Origin: Lingula anatina
Taxonomy: Eukaryota; Brachiopoda; Lingulata; Lingulida; Lingulidae
DNA length: 64,000 nt
Direction of reading: 5' to 3'
NCBI RefSeq assembly: GCF_001039355.2
Contig: NW_019774602.1
Coordinates: 24,535 to 88,534, forward strand
Part shown: one piece after another, positions 23,900-35,798 of the stretch
Layout: each line of letters opens with the position of its first letter
Position numbering within the stretch: position 1 is the stretch's first letter
Notes under the pieces: generated by a model
The model's database searches: none
What the model saw: only the letters and a program-made list of their open reading frames with translations
What the model was told of the DNA's origin: nothing
Translations under genes and position numbers: made by a program

Positions 23900-25158
23900 C
23901 TGCGACGTTAAGCACTAGCCCGAGGCAATTGCCTACCTAAAGTGGCACCGGGCTAGTAAAAAAGTTGAAATTTTATAAAGCACTAGCCCGAACGGGCTAG
24001 TTGTAATTTTGAACCTATTTTAACACTCAGTAAGATATCAAAAATAGATTTCTTTGTCCCTGCCTCTAATTTGACGTTTCTAGATAGTATGATATGCCTC
24101 TCAGTTGAAAAAACTCACACCTAGCTCTAACTACTGAGTGAATATTGATTAGTTGCTATAAATAACTTCACTGTAGTTATTTATAGCAGCAGTCTGTCTG
24201 ATCAGCGTGTCGGCATCTTTTTATTTGACCAGTTTGTTGTCATGACTACAAATTGCTGTCAATCAAGAAACTGGATCAGACCGGAATTCCTTAGTACTAG
24301 CAACAGGTTTTGTCAAAACAACACGGTCTCCGAAGCAAGTGTTATCTCATAGAACATTTTGGTTAGGACCACTTAGCAGACTGAGGGGTGGAGTATTCTA
24401 TTTCCTTTTTTGTTTATATTTTTTATTTATAATTTTGATATCCATGAGTAAATACATTTTCCTTTGCTTATTGCCTTTTAAAAACAATAAGACCCTGGCA
24501 GTTACATAAATACCCTATGAACTATTCTTGACAATGTGGGATGGTTCGGTTTATGCCATGGCTACCTCTCCACACTCTGTCCTGGTAAAGTCCTTGAAAA
24601 GTTGTTTTTACAAATATATAACCAAAAGAATTGTAACCAAAAAATTGTAAGATGTTTGTTTACTTACCCTTACAGCACCTATGTATTTTAAATTAGAAGT
24701 GGCATTATATATTGATGTAATTGGATATAAATTGTCAGAAAAGAGCCATTGTCAATAAAAAGAATAGGAATTTTAAAAAAAGATTTTGATTGCATATAAA
24801 AAATGGAAAAAAAAGATATTATAAAAATATGAAAAGTAAGGGTAACTATATTCAGTATTACAAATTAAAAAAAAAGAAAGAATTTTTTCAATATTAAAAG
24901 AATTAAATAATTTTTAAATTAATTTGACCATCCCATCAACTGGAAATTAGCCTGATTGACTTTGTTTTTCACTTGCTCTACTTCTATAATAAGGTTTATA
25001 AGAAAGTACAGTATGGTACCACAACTATTTACAACTTCTGCTTAAACTTTTTAAATGATTATTTAAATTGGGCTAGTGTTTTTTGGTTCGGGCTAGTAAA
25101 GTTTGAGTCTGCTAGCCCGAAGGACTAGTAGTCTAAAAAGTTTTTGGCACAGACTGCA
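23900..25158. mobile_element. Candidate ~1.25-kb foldback element with GGGCTAGT motifs
   Basis: Left end (about 23900-24005) and right end (about 25070-25158) carry several inverted copies of CACTAGCCCG / CGGGCTAGT. The outer sequences ACAGTCTGC and ACAGACTGC may be a diverged target duplication. The interior is AT-rich with no long frame. The exact borders are not resolved. Confidence 0.5.
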
Positions 25159-25831
25159 CAAAAGTACTGCAGAAGTAATAGACTATGTGTTTATTCAATT
25201 AAGCATGTGAATTAAAAACATTGTTAATTTTCAAAAAGTTCATTTAAATTATTGGTTTAAGATGGTGACATATTTTGTGATTGGACATTGCTCATCTCAT
25301 TTAAATCATGTGGCCTTCACACACTTAGAATACCTTTGTTATCGACTCTCCCTTGATAAGGACCACTGACATTGCTGGAAATCATCATGCCCCTATCCAT
25401 AAGCTATAATTCTGCTTATACTTCATGGTTTGATGTTGCAAGTTATGCCCCTCCTCCCCCCAGTGCTCACAGTCATAGATAGTTTCCATTAGCTTGATAT
25501 GTATCTCAACAAACATGCTTTTTCGATAAATACATCAAAATTTGCATCAGTGTGACACATTTAGAAACAAAGCAACTGTAGACGATTTAGAATATGTTGC
25601 TTCATAGATGGAGTACAATATAACATATAGTAGCAATGTTGACTGATTTTCCATTTTTGCACTAATTTGTTAGGCCTTATTGGGGGTCAAATATGGCTGA
25701 CCCACTTAAATACTTCCCCACAGGATAACTATTCAGTGTCTATTAGCAGATTAGACGGCAAGCTTTGTAGTGGGTCGCCATATTTGACCCTCAGACTTGT
25801 TGGTCCCCTATTCTGAATGGAGCCTTTGGCT

Positions 25832-26036
25832 GTATTCACAGAGCTTTTAGATCGATCTATCCCCGCGGGAGTCTCACTAGATTACTGTCAGATAATCCGG
25901 CTTAAATGTCCGTCCCGCCTACTACAAGCTGTAAGGGGGTAATTATCTTTCGTGTCCGCTCGGCTGACAGCTATTTAGCATGAACCCCCAGGGAGTTAGG
26001 TCGATCTAAAGTAGATCGATCTAATCTCTGGAAATG
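25832..26036. repeat. Foldback element with AGATCGATCT termini
   Basis: The left arm, ATTCACAGAGC..TTAGATCGATCT, pairs with the right arm, AGATCGATCTAATCTCTGGAAAT. Further in, CCCGCGGGAGTC faces CCCAGGGAGTTAGGTCGATC. The same GATCGATCTAACTCTGCAGG edge is found at 36148 and, more diverged, at 2250. Confidence 0.6.
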
Positions 26037-26542
26037 GGGTCTTAGACTCTCTTATTGCCGCATGTATAGTATATAACTTCAGTTGCACATCACATCTCAT
26101 GCTGTTATATTTTACAAGTTTCTTTTGCCTCGTTTTCCAGATTTTATGTGGAAGCTTGACATGTGTTTAGGAGACAAGAAAACAAGATTTATGTAGATTC
26201 TTTTTAACTCCCTCTCCAGTGATCAGAAAAAGACATTTATTTGTTAATTATTAAATCTCTTTTTCTGACCGCTAAAGGTAAGTTTGAATAATGTTAAATT
26301 GTAATCCTATGAATTTTGACCATTTAGCAGTCTGAATTGAAATTTATAATATATTTTCAGTTCTTTGACAAAGGTTTTGATTGTCAGTCTGATTTAATTG
26401 TGTTAAATTCACTATTTATTTGTAATTGTATGTTCAGGTGCCTGATAATGGGCCATTCCATGGTATTTGTGTCCTAGGCATAAAATTTTCAAATGAACAA
26501 AAATCAATCAAAAGCTGCATCTTCTGAAAGAAGAGACTCCAG

Positions 26543-26832
26543 GGGATAAGAATTTGTAAAAGATTTATCTGTATATTTTTTTAATTCATGATTTTATAGC
26601 GCGTTAAACTTGAAAAATGTGAAAATTAGCATTACGGACAGAATTTTCTATTTTTTGCATATAACACTCAAAATAAATTTTAATCAGAGGATAAGAATTT
26701 GTAAAAGATTTATCTGTATATTTTTTTAATTCATGATTTTATAGCGCGTTAAACTTGAAAAATGTGAAAATTAGCATTACGGACAGAATTTTCTATTTTT
26801 TGCATATAACACTCAAAATAAATTTTAATCAG
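26543..26832. repeat. Perfect 145-bp tandem duplication upstream of TRAF3 coding exons
   Basis: 26543-26687 and 26688-26832 are two adjacent copies, each beginning GGATAAGAATTTG and ending TTTTAATCAG, identical as read by eye. Each includes GCATTACGGACAGAATTTT. The same 10-mer ATTACGGACA occurs inverted at about 26945-26954 and again at about 27124. Confidence 0.9.
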
Positions 26833-27489
26833 TATCTTTCAATTGAGACATAAATTACAGCAATTCCTTAAGGTAAACACATAAAAAATCCAGTGAAATC
26901 TTTAAAAAATAGTTAATTTATCATCAATCCAAAGTCATTTTTTCTGTCCGTAATGATTTGGGCTCTATTTTTTAAGTTTTTTTAAAGACTACTTGGCAAA
27001 AAAAAAATTCCTTTCATATTCTCCTCATACTAGTCCTATGTTTACCAAATATCCAAAAAAAAAATGTTTTTTTAATCATATTTGATAACAAATTAATTTC
27101 ATAATCATTATGGGTGGAAAATAAGCATTACGGACATAAAGGCATAGCTACCTGGCTATAACATTTCTACTGAGTGATTTCATGTGGAATACTCAAGTAA
27201 TTGATTTATGAATTTTAAAACTAAAGAAGAACTGTTTCCCTTATAAAGATTATTAAAAAATGCAGGATTTAAAGTCAAAAAGTGCTTTTTCTTACCTGGC
27301 AAGACTTGTCAACATCTGGGCAAATAGTTTTATCAAAACAGATGTTTATTACGATTTAGGCATGTTTTCCTTACTAGTACTTCTAATTCAGGAGATACAC
27401 TGTAAATCTGCATTTTAAATTGATATAGTGTTGTATATGCTGCTTAATTGTTGATTGCTTCTATATTACAATTCCATAGAGGGCACAAA

Positions 27490-30400
27490 ATGGCATCTTC
27501 AGCCACCCATGAGAGTCTGACAGGAAGTTCATCAGTGGCCAGTATAGGGTCAGCAGAACAACGGCCAAACTTTGTCCACCTTGATGAGCGCTATAAATGC
27601 GCCAAGTGTAAAGATGCCCTGTTAAATCCAATGCAAACTTCATGTGGACATCGCATTTGTGAACTCTGCCTTGATTCACTGTTCGGAGAAAATCAGGTCG
27701 AGGTCATGTGTCCAGGCGGTGAAGAAGATTGCGACAAACTGAATAAAAATGATGTCAACTCTGTGAGTATTAATGTCCATTAGCTATAGATAAATGTCAT
27801 TGGAAAAAAATGTTTTTTTTTAATTCCTTCAGTGCTCTTTACACTATTCACAACACTGTCACAACTCTTGACCAAGTATGCAAATGATTAGTTCTCCCTT
27901 ACCATTGCTTTGCATTGTAATGAATTGGAAATATTTATGTTTTAATGCTAACATGTGTAATTCTAACTGGCCACAAGTTTAGTGTAGCTCAGATGATGTT
28001 TGCTTACCGTCCTCATTGATGATAAACACAAAACTTCTTTTTGAGTTTGGGTTATCTTCGCTAATCTGAAAATGTAAATTTTTCTTTTCATTTTCATATG
28101 TTTATCTGAAAACCTGGTGATTTTCCAAAATATTCTAATTGTATTTTACCATGACTAATTAAAGTGAAACTGAGAGCTATTTAACTTTTGGTCATTTCTA
28201 GTCGTTCTATTATTATTAAATTATGAACCATCATTTACTGGAAATGCTGCCTGTTTTAGAATCTGTATACATTTATGTCTCTGTCTTATTAAATACTTTT
28301 TATGTACTGTACTAGGTTTTCAAGGACAAGAGTGCTCACAGAGAAATGCAGAGGCTTGAAGTTTACTGCTCAAATAAAAACTATGGATGCCCTAAAAAGA
28401 TGAAATGGAAAGAGTTGGATGTAAGTACTTATTATAAGGTCCACATTATTTTAAACAAAAATTTAATATAATCTTTATGTCTCCTTGATCTAAAGGTTCA
28501 ATACAATCCCTTTCAAATGGCTGAAAATTTAATGAGTTATTGAAATAAAACTACACTGAATGGCTGACTGTATGATTTTACACCTAAGTAACATATTTCA
28601 TGTGTGTATTTTAGAAACATTCAGCAGATTGTGAATATACCCCTGAGTGTTGTGCATTTTGTGGCAACCTTATTCCACTTATACAAACAAACCATCACCA
28701 GACTGAAGAATGTTCACAGCGACCAGTAACATGTCAGTATTGCCTACAACAGGTGCCCTTTTCAGAGTATGAGGTAAGATTTAATGTGTAAAATCATTTT
28801 TGATTTTGGCAAAAAATAATAGTGACCTTAACTGGCCAAACGTCAAACTTTATATTATTGTGTTAATGTTCAATATCTTTAAAGCAGTTGTACTTTTTGG
28901 GATGGAAATGATAATTATTAATGCTATTTAAGAAAAATTTAAGCAATTCTTTTAAATTTGTCCATTGCAACAAAAGCATTTGGAGTTTTTACATTAGATA
29001 ATTTTGTATTACCACAGAGGTATTAAAACTGTACAGTTTTTTTACATATGTTTTTTACATATTTAATTGTTTTGACTTGGTTGCAGACACACATAGATGA
29101 AACATGTCTTGGAGTCCAAGTGGATTGTCCACACAAATGTGGTGCAACAGGAATAAAAAGAGGGGAGGTACAATCTCTTTTAACTAGTAGCTTTGTTAGG
29201 TCTGCTATCTAGTATTTCTTCAAAATTTCTTAGATTTATTTCTCTGATCTAATCTATAACTTAATAGACAATCTTAAAAGTTTTACTCAAATTGCGCGTA
29301 CACTCACAGACTATGTTTTGTATTGAGTTATGATTTTTACTGGTACTTCACATTTTATATTCTGATATATTTTTATTATACTCTCATTTTAGTATATTGT
29401 AGATTTGTGATGCTGTATTTATTTACTTATGGCTTTTGACAAAATATGTTAACTCTGTGTCTTGTGTTTATCAAGCTTGAAGAGCATTTTAGAATATGTC
29501 AAGCAAAGCCAGCAGAATGCCCATACAGAGTTTACGGATGTGAATTTCAGGTAAGAATATAAACAGTACATTTTCATAGGAGTAGAGTTGGATTAAAATA
29601 TGTATATATCAGGGGGAATTATGAAAAATACATAATGAGGTAATGGTTATGTAATTAGAAAAAGATTGTCACTTAAAGTATCAAGGACCCTCCAGTATAA
29701 ATGTGTCAAAATTTTACAACATTCACATTATAGATTGTTCCATCCTTCTATGATCTGTCAGGTTAAACTTAGCGCACAAAATGTATAGCAAATGTAATCC
29801 CACTGTCAAGTTATTTTGGAAAAAAGGGGGAAAGTAAATTTTGAAGTTTTTTATATGTGTTTATTAGGATTCCCCATAGGGGAATACTATTGTTTTTGGT
29901 ATTATTATTATTATTATTATTATTATAGTTATTCTTTCCGCGCGTTTTTTTTCGCAAAAAATCTGAAATAATTATCATAGGTAGCCCATGGTGAGAATAT
30001 GCCACAGACCCAGTTTCAGTGACCTTGACGTACTTTTCAAGGTCACAGGGGCTTTTAAAGGCAAAATTTGCAAAATTTGAAATTGCCATTAGGCCTAAAG
30101 TATAGGCTATATGGCTTAGGGCCTTATGGCCAATGATACTGAGCCAAATCCACAGATAATGACCTACTTTTATGCAAGTAGGTCAAGGTCAAAGTCGCTC
30201 ATGGCCAAACGGGCTAAAAAAAGGTTTGTTTCCGAGATCTTAGAAACCGGAAGGCCCAGAGCCCCGATCATAGTGGCAAATGATGCCCTATATATTTATC
30301 TAAGGTAAACCGTACTTTGGTAGCGACTACCTAATTACTTTTTTTAACATAGATTTTTAAATATTTATGACATTGCAGAAATCTTGAGTTGGTCAATTTC

Positions 30401-33400
30401 TCCATGAAACACTGGTTTTTAGTCATAGCATGCTTTAGTAAACTACCCCAAACATATACCCAAAACCCCCAAATCAAATGTCTAATTTGAACTTGACCCT
30501 CATTTTCAAGGTCATTTGGCTATTTCATGGAGAAATATTGCAGTGGGCTAGAGTGATGTTTTGTTGACCCCCCCTCCTCAATTCGCACATGCTCTTTCAG
30601 AATATTGGGTCAAATTTAACCCATGACCTTCACATGACCTTGTAAGAGCATTTCCACACCTATTTTGCAGGGGAATCCTCCGCCACTGGCTTTAGCCAGT
30701 TGCAGTCTAGTTCTTTATTGTTTTGCGGACACTTTTATAGATTTGGTGGTTGTATTTTTAGGGAACACAACCAGAGGTTAAGACACATGAAGATGAAGAT
30801 AAAGTGAACCACATACATTTATTAGCTGTACAGTTAGGTAGACTAGAACTTGACAAGATGGAGATCACACGAAAAACTGAGGTAAGGAATATGTAGTAAC
30901 AGCTCCAAACAGTGTTCAAATTTGTTAATAAAGTTTGCATGTGCAAATTGGTTTAAAAGATGTTAAAAGGTCTTGGATAATAGTGGATGAATTCTTTAGG
31001 ATAAAAAGATGTATTGAACATTCTTCTGATTGATGGCAATTTTTGCAGTTTCATAGTACATGTATAGATTAACTATCCTTACTGATGATAGACTTGGTTT
31101 TCATTTAAAATCTGCTGATTATTGTAGCCTACAATGATCAGATTATAATAATTATAACATTATTCCTTGTCCCAATGTAGGAATGCCAAAATCAGTTAGA
31201 TGCTTTAAAGAACCAGGTCCAAAGTTTCGAAGCAGACAACGAGCAACATAAACAGACCACAGAAAACTTTGAAAAGAAAATGAAAAGCTTACAGGTAGGT
31301 CTTGTGGCATGGTTTATTTAACCTACTTTCAGGAATTCCGATCTGATGCATGCTATCTTTGTTAAATATATTTTCTGCTTAGCAGCTCTGACCTTAAGCG
31401 GACCCTCCATGTGATAATGAAAGTTTACAAATTTTAAAGTTAAACAAGTATAAACCTGTTTGAATTGAAATTGAAAATTAAATGTTTACTTTTGAAATGA
31501 TTTAACAACTTAAGTCAGTGTGTGGTTTGATGTTTTATTCAATGCAGACAAAGTAAATTGTAGTATGAATATTCAATGAAGAGAAATGCACGTCATCATC
31601 ATGAACCAAAAACATCCCCACCTTCCTTTATTCTTATTTTTACTGTTGTCAGTTTACTATTTCCAATTAGTTGCAAGGCTTAATTCACACAGTTCTCTTA
31701 CATTTCATTCTGAAACATTCTTCTGAAACTGCCACCTTTGCCTTTGAGAGTTTCTTTTGATTAAGTAGGACATGTTGCTTGAATATTTAAAGATGATGTC
31801 ATATAAACTGGCATGGTCTCAAAGTCATAATAACTCTTCGTTTTGGCCAAAAATTGGATTTTCCTGGAGTAAACGGCAATTTTCCCGTACTTACCAATGG
31901 TCAACTACCCCATTCCTGCATTCAAAGTTAGTCCAGGGTTTTTTTCCTAAACGTTTGGTTTTTTGTTTAAATCTCTTAAGAGATTTTAACTGACAGAGCC
32001 CTGTCTGACATTGCATAGTCACGCTATATCGAGCGATAGTTTCTGGTGACCTACTTAAAACCGCGGGAAAAGCTGACAACAACAACACTATATAACAATA
32101 ATATAAGATTTATAAGATATATTCGTCTTATTGCTCAAAATGCATTAATATCTACAATGTGTGCAATTCTGGGCTTTTCGTTATCCGACGCACTGTACAA
32201 AAACTCGCAACTTATATCTGAGGATTGCATCAACGCGTTTCCCGCCATGTTATTTTGGTCTCGAATGAACGCGAGAATCCGCGTGACACCTCAACGTCAT
32301 AAACAAGGGATGCCTTGACGACTGTGAAGAAAGGCATCGAAAGCCCTATTGACAAGCACAGATTTTNTTGTCAGTTTACTATTTCCAATTAGTTGCAAGG
32401 CTTAATTCACACAGTTCTCTTACATTTCCTTGTTCATTCTTCTGAAACTGCCACCTTTGCCTTTGAGAGTTTCTTTTGTTTAAGTAGGACATGTTGCTTG
32501 AATATTTAAAGATGATGTCATATAAACTGGCATGGTCTCAAAGTCATAATAACTCTTCGTTTTGGCCAAAAATTGGATTTTCCTGGAGTAAACGGCAATT
32601 TTCCCGTACTTTCCAATGGTCAACTACCCCATTCCTGCATTCAAAGTTAGTCCAGGTTTTTTTTCCTAAACGTTTGGTTTTTTGTTTAAATCTCTTAAGA
32701 GATTTTAACTGACAGAGCCCTCTCTGACATTGCATAGTCACGCTATTTCGAGCGATAGTTTCTGGTGACCTACTTAAAACCGCGGGAAAAGCTGACAACA
32801 ACAACACTATATAACAATAATATAAGATTTATAAGATATATTCGTCTTATTGCTCAAAATGCATTAATATCTACAATGTGTGCAATTCTGGGCTTTTCGT
32901 TATCCGACACACTGTACAAAAACTCGCAACTTATATCTGAGGATTGCATCAATGCGTTACCCGCCATGTTATTTTGGTCTCGAATGAAGGCGAGAATCCG
33001 CGTGACACCTCAACGTCATAAACAAGGGATGCCTTGACGACTGTGAAGAAAGGCATCGAAAGCCCTATTGACAAGCACAGATTTTAGTTTTACTACAATG
33101 ACAGTCGTTTAAGTGGTAAAATGCAATAGAATATATTTCCATGTGTTGTTTACAATGCATTTCTTGCGGAATTTTGAATCTCAAAGGAAGAGTTATTATT
33201 GCTTTAAGGAAACCTGCTAAATGTGTCACATTCCCTTTTATGGAAGCAAGTAGTCTGGATGATGAAATGAGCAATATGAAATCAACATGTAATCGACATG
33301 GTTAAATTAAATCAAGGTGAAGGTCACAGCAAGAAGTTCCTCATTGATATGGAGATTTGAAAATGTGGTAGCTGGTATTCATCAAGTCTGTTGTGTGTCA

Positions 33401-34948
33401 AACTACAAACAAAATTTGAAGAGAAACATTCAGGATATTTATGTTTTGAAATGTGGCTATATTCCTTTTGGAAAGCCTGTGCAAAAAGGTACATTTATGC
33501 CTTTAAAAGCTCACAAACATCTTGGATGTCTTAAAAGATAGTGAAACAAATGTCCCTACTCACAGAGGCATTGAACATTTGAAATAATAACATACTTGCG
33601 CTTGTTGAAACATATGTATTTTACATGGAATGGGATAACAAGGAAAAGGTATAGCCATGCACTTAATTTAATTGATCCCTTTTAAATAGCTTATTTGGAT
33701 TGTTATTTTGGTATTTGCAAATGCACATGATATAGTATGTGGAGTGCTTAATACCAGAACTATGATTTTTCTTTAGAAAATGATGGCCAGTCATGGCGAA
33801 AAAGTCTATAAACTGGAAGACAAGGTCGAGGGAGTTGCAGAGAAAAAAGTTGTTGAAGACCACGGAAGACAAATCACTGCTATGAAAGAAACACAGAAGA
33901 ATCACGAAGATAGGATCGTCAGAATCGAGCGTGGAGGTGGAGGAGGTACCGGTGGGAACGTGGGTGTCAGTGGTAAGGAAATGTTACAGTGGGGACAATG
34001 CCTCATGAAAGGGAACAACAAAATTTTGATACTTTTATGCCCTGGAGTTAGATGGAGAAACTTGATTTAAAGATACTCCTATGCATATTTTGTAAAGGGA
34101 GAGATTGCTTTTTACATTCACTGACAGTCTGTGAGAATGAAAGATGGATGGTTTTTCAGTTGGGAACCACAGTTGAAAGACTCAGTAGCTTTAGGGTGGT
34201 CATTAAGATTACATTAAATACTGCTTTTGGGTCTGTACTATTATTGGATATTAAATGATATAAATTTGACATGTACGTAATGCATTTCAATCAGTCATGA
34301 AAATTTTTTTTTCTAAAAAGGATAATTTAAAATGCCTATTTACCTATATTATACATGTATGATGTCATAATTTCAGAGGCCTTAATGAATCAATTAACTG
34401 CTCATGACCGCCAAGTAGGTATCCATGATGTGAGATTGGCAGAGATTGATCTTCGCTTTCAAGTTCTAGAAACTGCTTCCTACGATGGCATCCTCATCTG
34501 GAAAATCAGAGATTACACAAGGAGGAAGCATGAGGCCACCACTGGGAAGACATTGTCTTTGTACAGCCAGCCATTTTATACCAGCAGATTTGGATACAAA
34601 ATGTGTGCCAGGGTGTACCTCAACGGTGACGGAATGGGCAAGGGAACCCACATGTCATTGTTCTTTGTTGTGATGAGAGGTGATTATGATGCCCTGCTTC
34701 AATGGCCTTTCAGACAGAAGGTCACTTTGATGCTCCTGGACCAAGACTCCGGTCGCCGCCATCTGTCAGACACCTTCAGGCCTGACCCGACCAGCAGCAG
34801 CTTCAAGAAGCCCACCTCCGAGATGAATGTTGCTTCGGGATGCCCTCTTTTTGTGTCCCAATCAGTACTTGAGTCAAAAACCTATGTGAAGGACGATACA
34901 ATTTTCATCAAAGTCATTGTAGATACAGCTGATTTGTATGGACCCTAA
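27490..34948 (+). CDS. TRAF3: TRAF3-like TNF-receptor-associated factor, complete coding sequence
   Basis: Cytoplasmic adaptor and RING E3 ligase; vertebrate TRAF3 joins CD40/BAFF-receptor, TLR and MAVS signalling and restrains non-canonical NF-kB by directing NIK degradation. Nine coding exons: 27490-27762, 28316-28420, 28615-28773, 29087-29167, 29476-29550, 30762-30881, 31181-31294, 33777-33972, 34377-34948; 564 aa, against 568 in human TRAF3. Order: RING (C37, C40, C52, H54, C57, C60, C74, C81), TRAF-type zinc fingers over exons 2-5, coiled coil in exons 6-8, a Gly-rich stretch, then TRAF-C. TRAF-C reads FGYKMCARVYLNGDGMGKGT and ends DDTIFIKVIVDTADL, close to TRAF3 and clearly not TRAF2 or TRAF6. 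ATG 27490 follows an acceptor at 27479. The last RING pair is spaced C-x6-C rather than C-x2-C. Orthology is by motif reading, not a search. Confidence 0.93.
29866..30712. mobile_element. Transposon-derived repeat in TRAF3 intron 5
   Basis: Starts with the palindromic ATTCCCCATAGGGGAAT, then ACTATTGTTTTTGGTATT and an (ATT)n run. It ends with GGGGAATCCTCCGCCACTGG and TTTAGCCAGTTGCAGTCTAG. In between are many AGGTCA or TGACCT motifs, several as TCAAGGTCA. No reading frame resembles a transposase. Edges are judged from composition and the mirrored GGGGAATCC / GGATTCCCC ends. Confidence 0.65.
31646..33085. repeat. ~720-bp tandem duplication joined by one N in TRAF3 intron 7
   Basis: Copy 1 is 31646-32366 and copy 2 is 32368-33085. 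Both begin TTGTCAGTTTACTATTTCC and end GACAAGCACAGATTTT. They differ by scattered substitutions and one small indel near 31709/32430. The single N at 32367 lies exactly between them. Each copy contains, in reverse, an inner part of the TTAA MITE family (about 31821-31994 and 32541-32713). Confidence 0.9.
34377..34948 (+). other. TRAF-C (MATH) domain exon of the TRAF3-like gene
   Basis: The final 572-bp exon encodes the end of the coiled coil (HDVRLAEIDLRFQVLETASY) and the whole TRAF-C domain in one piece, stop TAA at 34946-34948. Receptor-groove segments such as YKMCARVYLNGDG and SLFFVVMRGDYDALL are almost unchanged from vertebrate TRAF3, so recognition of PxQxT-like receptor tails is probably kept. 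Confidence 0.9.
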
Positions 34949-34962
34949 GTAACTCATCCCCA

Positions 34963-35033
34963 GTAAACACACCATGTTGGGCTGACATGGACATTATTGC
35001 AATGTGACTGTGACCCCAACATGGTGTGTTTAC
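34963..35033 (+). promoter_or_regulatory. Perfect 18-bp inverted repeat in the TRAF3 3' UTR
   Basis: GTAAACACACCATGTTGG (34963-34980) is the exact reverse complement of 35016-35033. The loop is 35 nt and starts 15 nt after the stop codon. If transcribed it would form a stable stem at the beginning of the 3' UTR. A transposon relic is the alternative. Confidence 0.8.
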
Positions 35034-35798
35034 TAAGATCATCCTGCCAGTGCCAATGTCTTGTGTGTATGTGTATTTGTATATATACTGGTAAATACAT
35101 ATTCCTGTACCTATACAGCTGTGCAATCAGTGCATACTTGACATGGGCCCCAGCAGGTGTCTATTATAATAGTTACATAACTCCTTGTATGAAGTGCCTC
35201 CCAAAAGTCCAACCCCTACGTCCTTGGCGTGGGAGGTGGTAAACAAAATGATTGGGATATGCTTGCCTGGTAATGAGGTGCTTGTGTGCTAACAATCCTA
35301 AATCAAGTGGCTAACAGGGGCACTGGCAAACTTTAATATTAGCTTGTATTACAGCTTCATTTTTTTTTAGAATTGCAGATATTCATGTATTATACTGCAT
35401 AGAATGAAAAAGTAAAAAAAAATTAAAAATTAAAAAAAAAAATTAATTAAATGAAGAAGATTACAGTGATGTGTATATGCACTGCAATTGATAAATGAGA
35501 TAATTATATGTACAAATTGAAATTGGTTTTGTCATATCATTGTTTGAATCAGTAGTTTTTCCAGAAAACTTGGTGTCTTAATTGTGGGATGATGTTATTG
35601 CTGTGTTTGCTTACATTTTATATTCTCCGTAGATTCTGCTTATAAATATTTCCCCATACAAGGAGTTATTGTAATTACCTGTATTGCATCAATTACACTC
35701 ATGAACATTAAATGCAACCCCGTCAGTAATTAAGTAGCTTGCTTAGTGCATTAAGGAATGATAATGAGCTTGAGCTAATTTTTATATATAGAGCTCTT

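Noticed and set aside
32046-33037. Four similar open frames of 65-90 codons in TRAF3 intron 7
   Set aside because: They come in pairs because of the 720-bp duplication. The codons carry no family signature and part of the sequence is MITE-derived.
35410-35452. A-rich stretch after TRAF3 as evidence of a retrocopy tail
   Set aside because: TRAF3 is split by eight introns, so it is not a retrocopy; the A-rich stretch has no target duplication.
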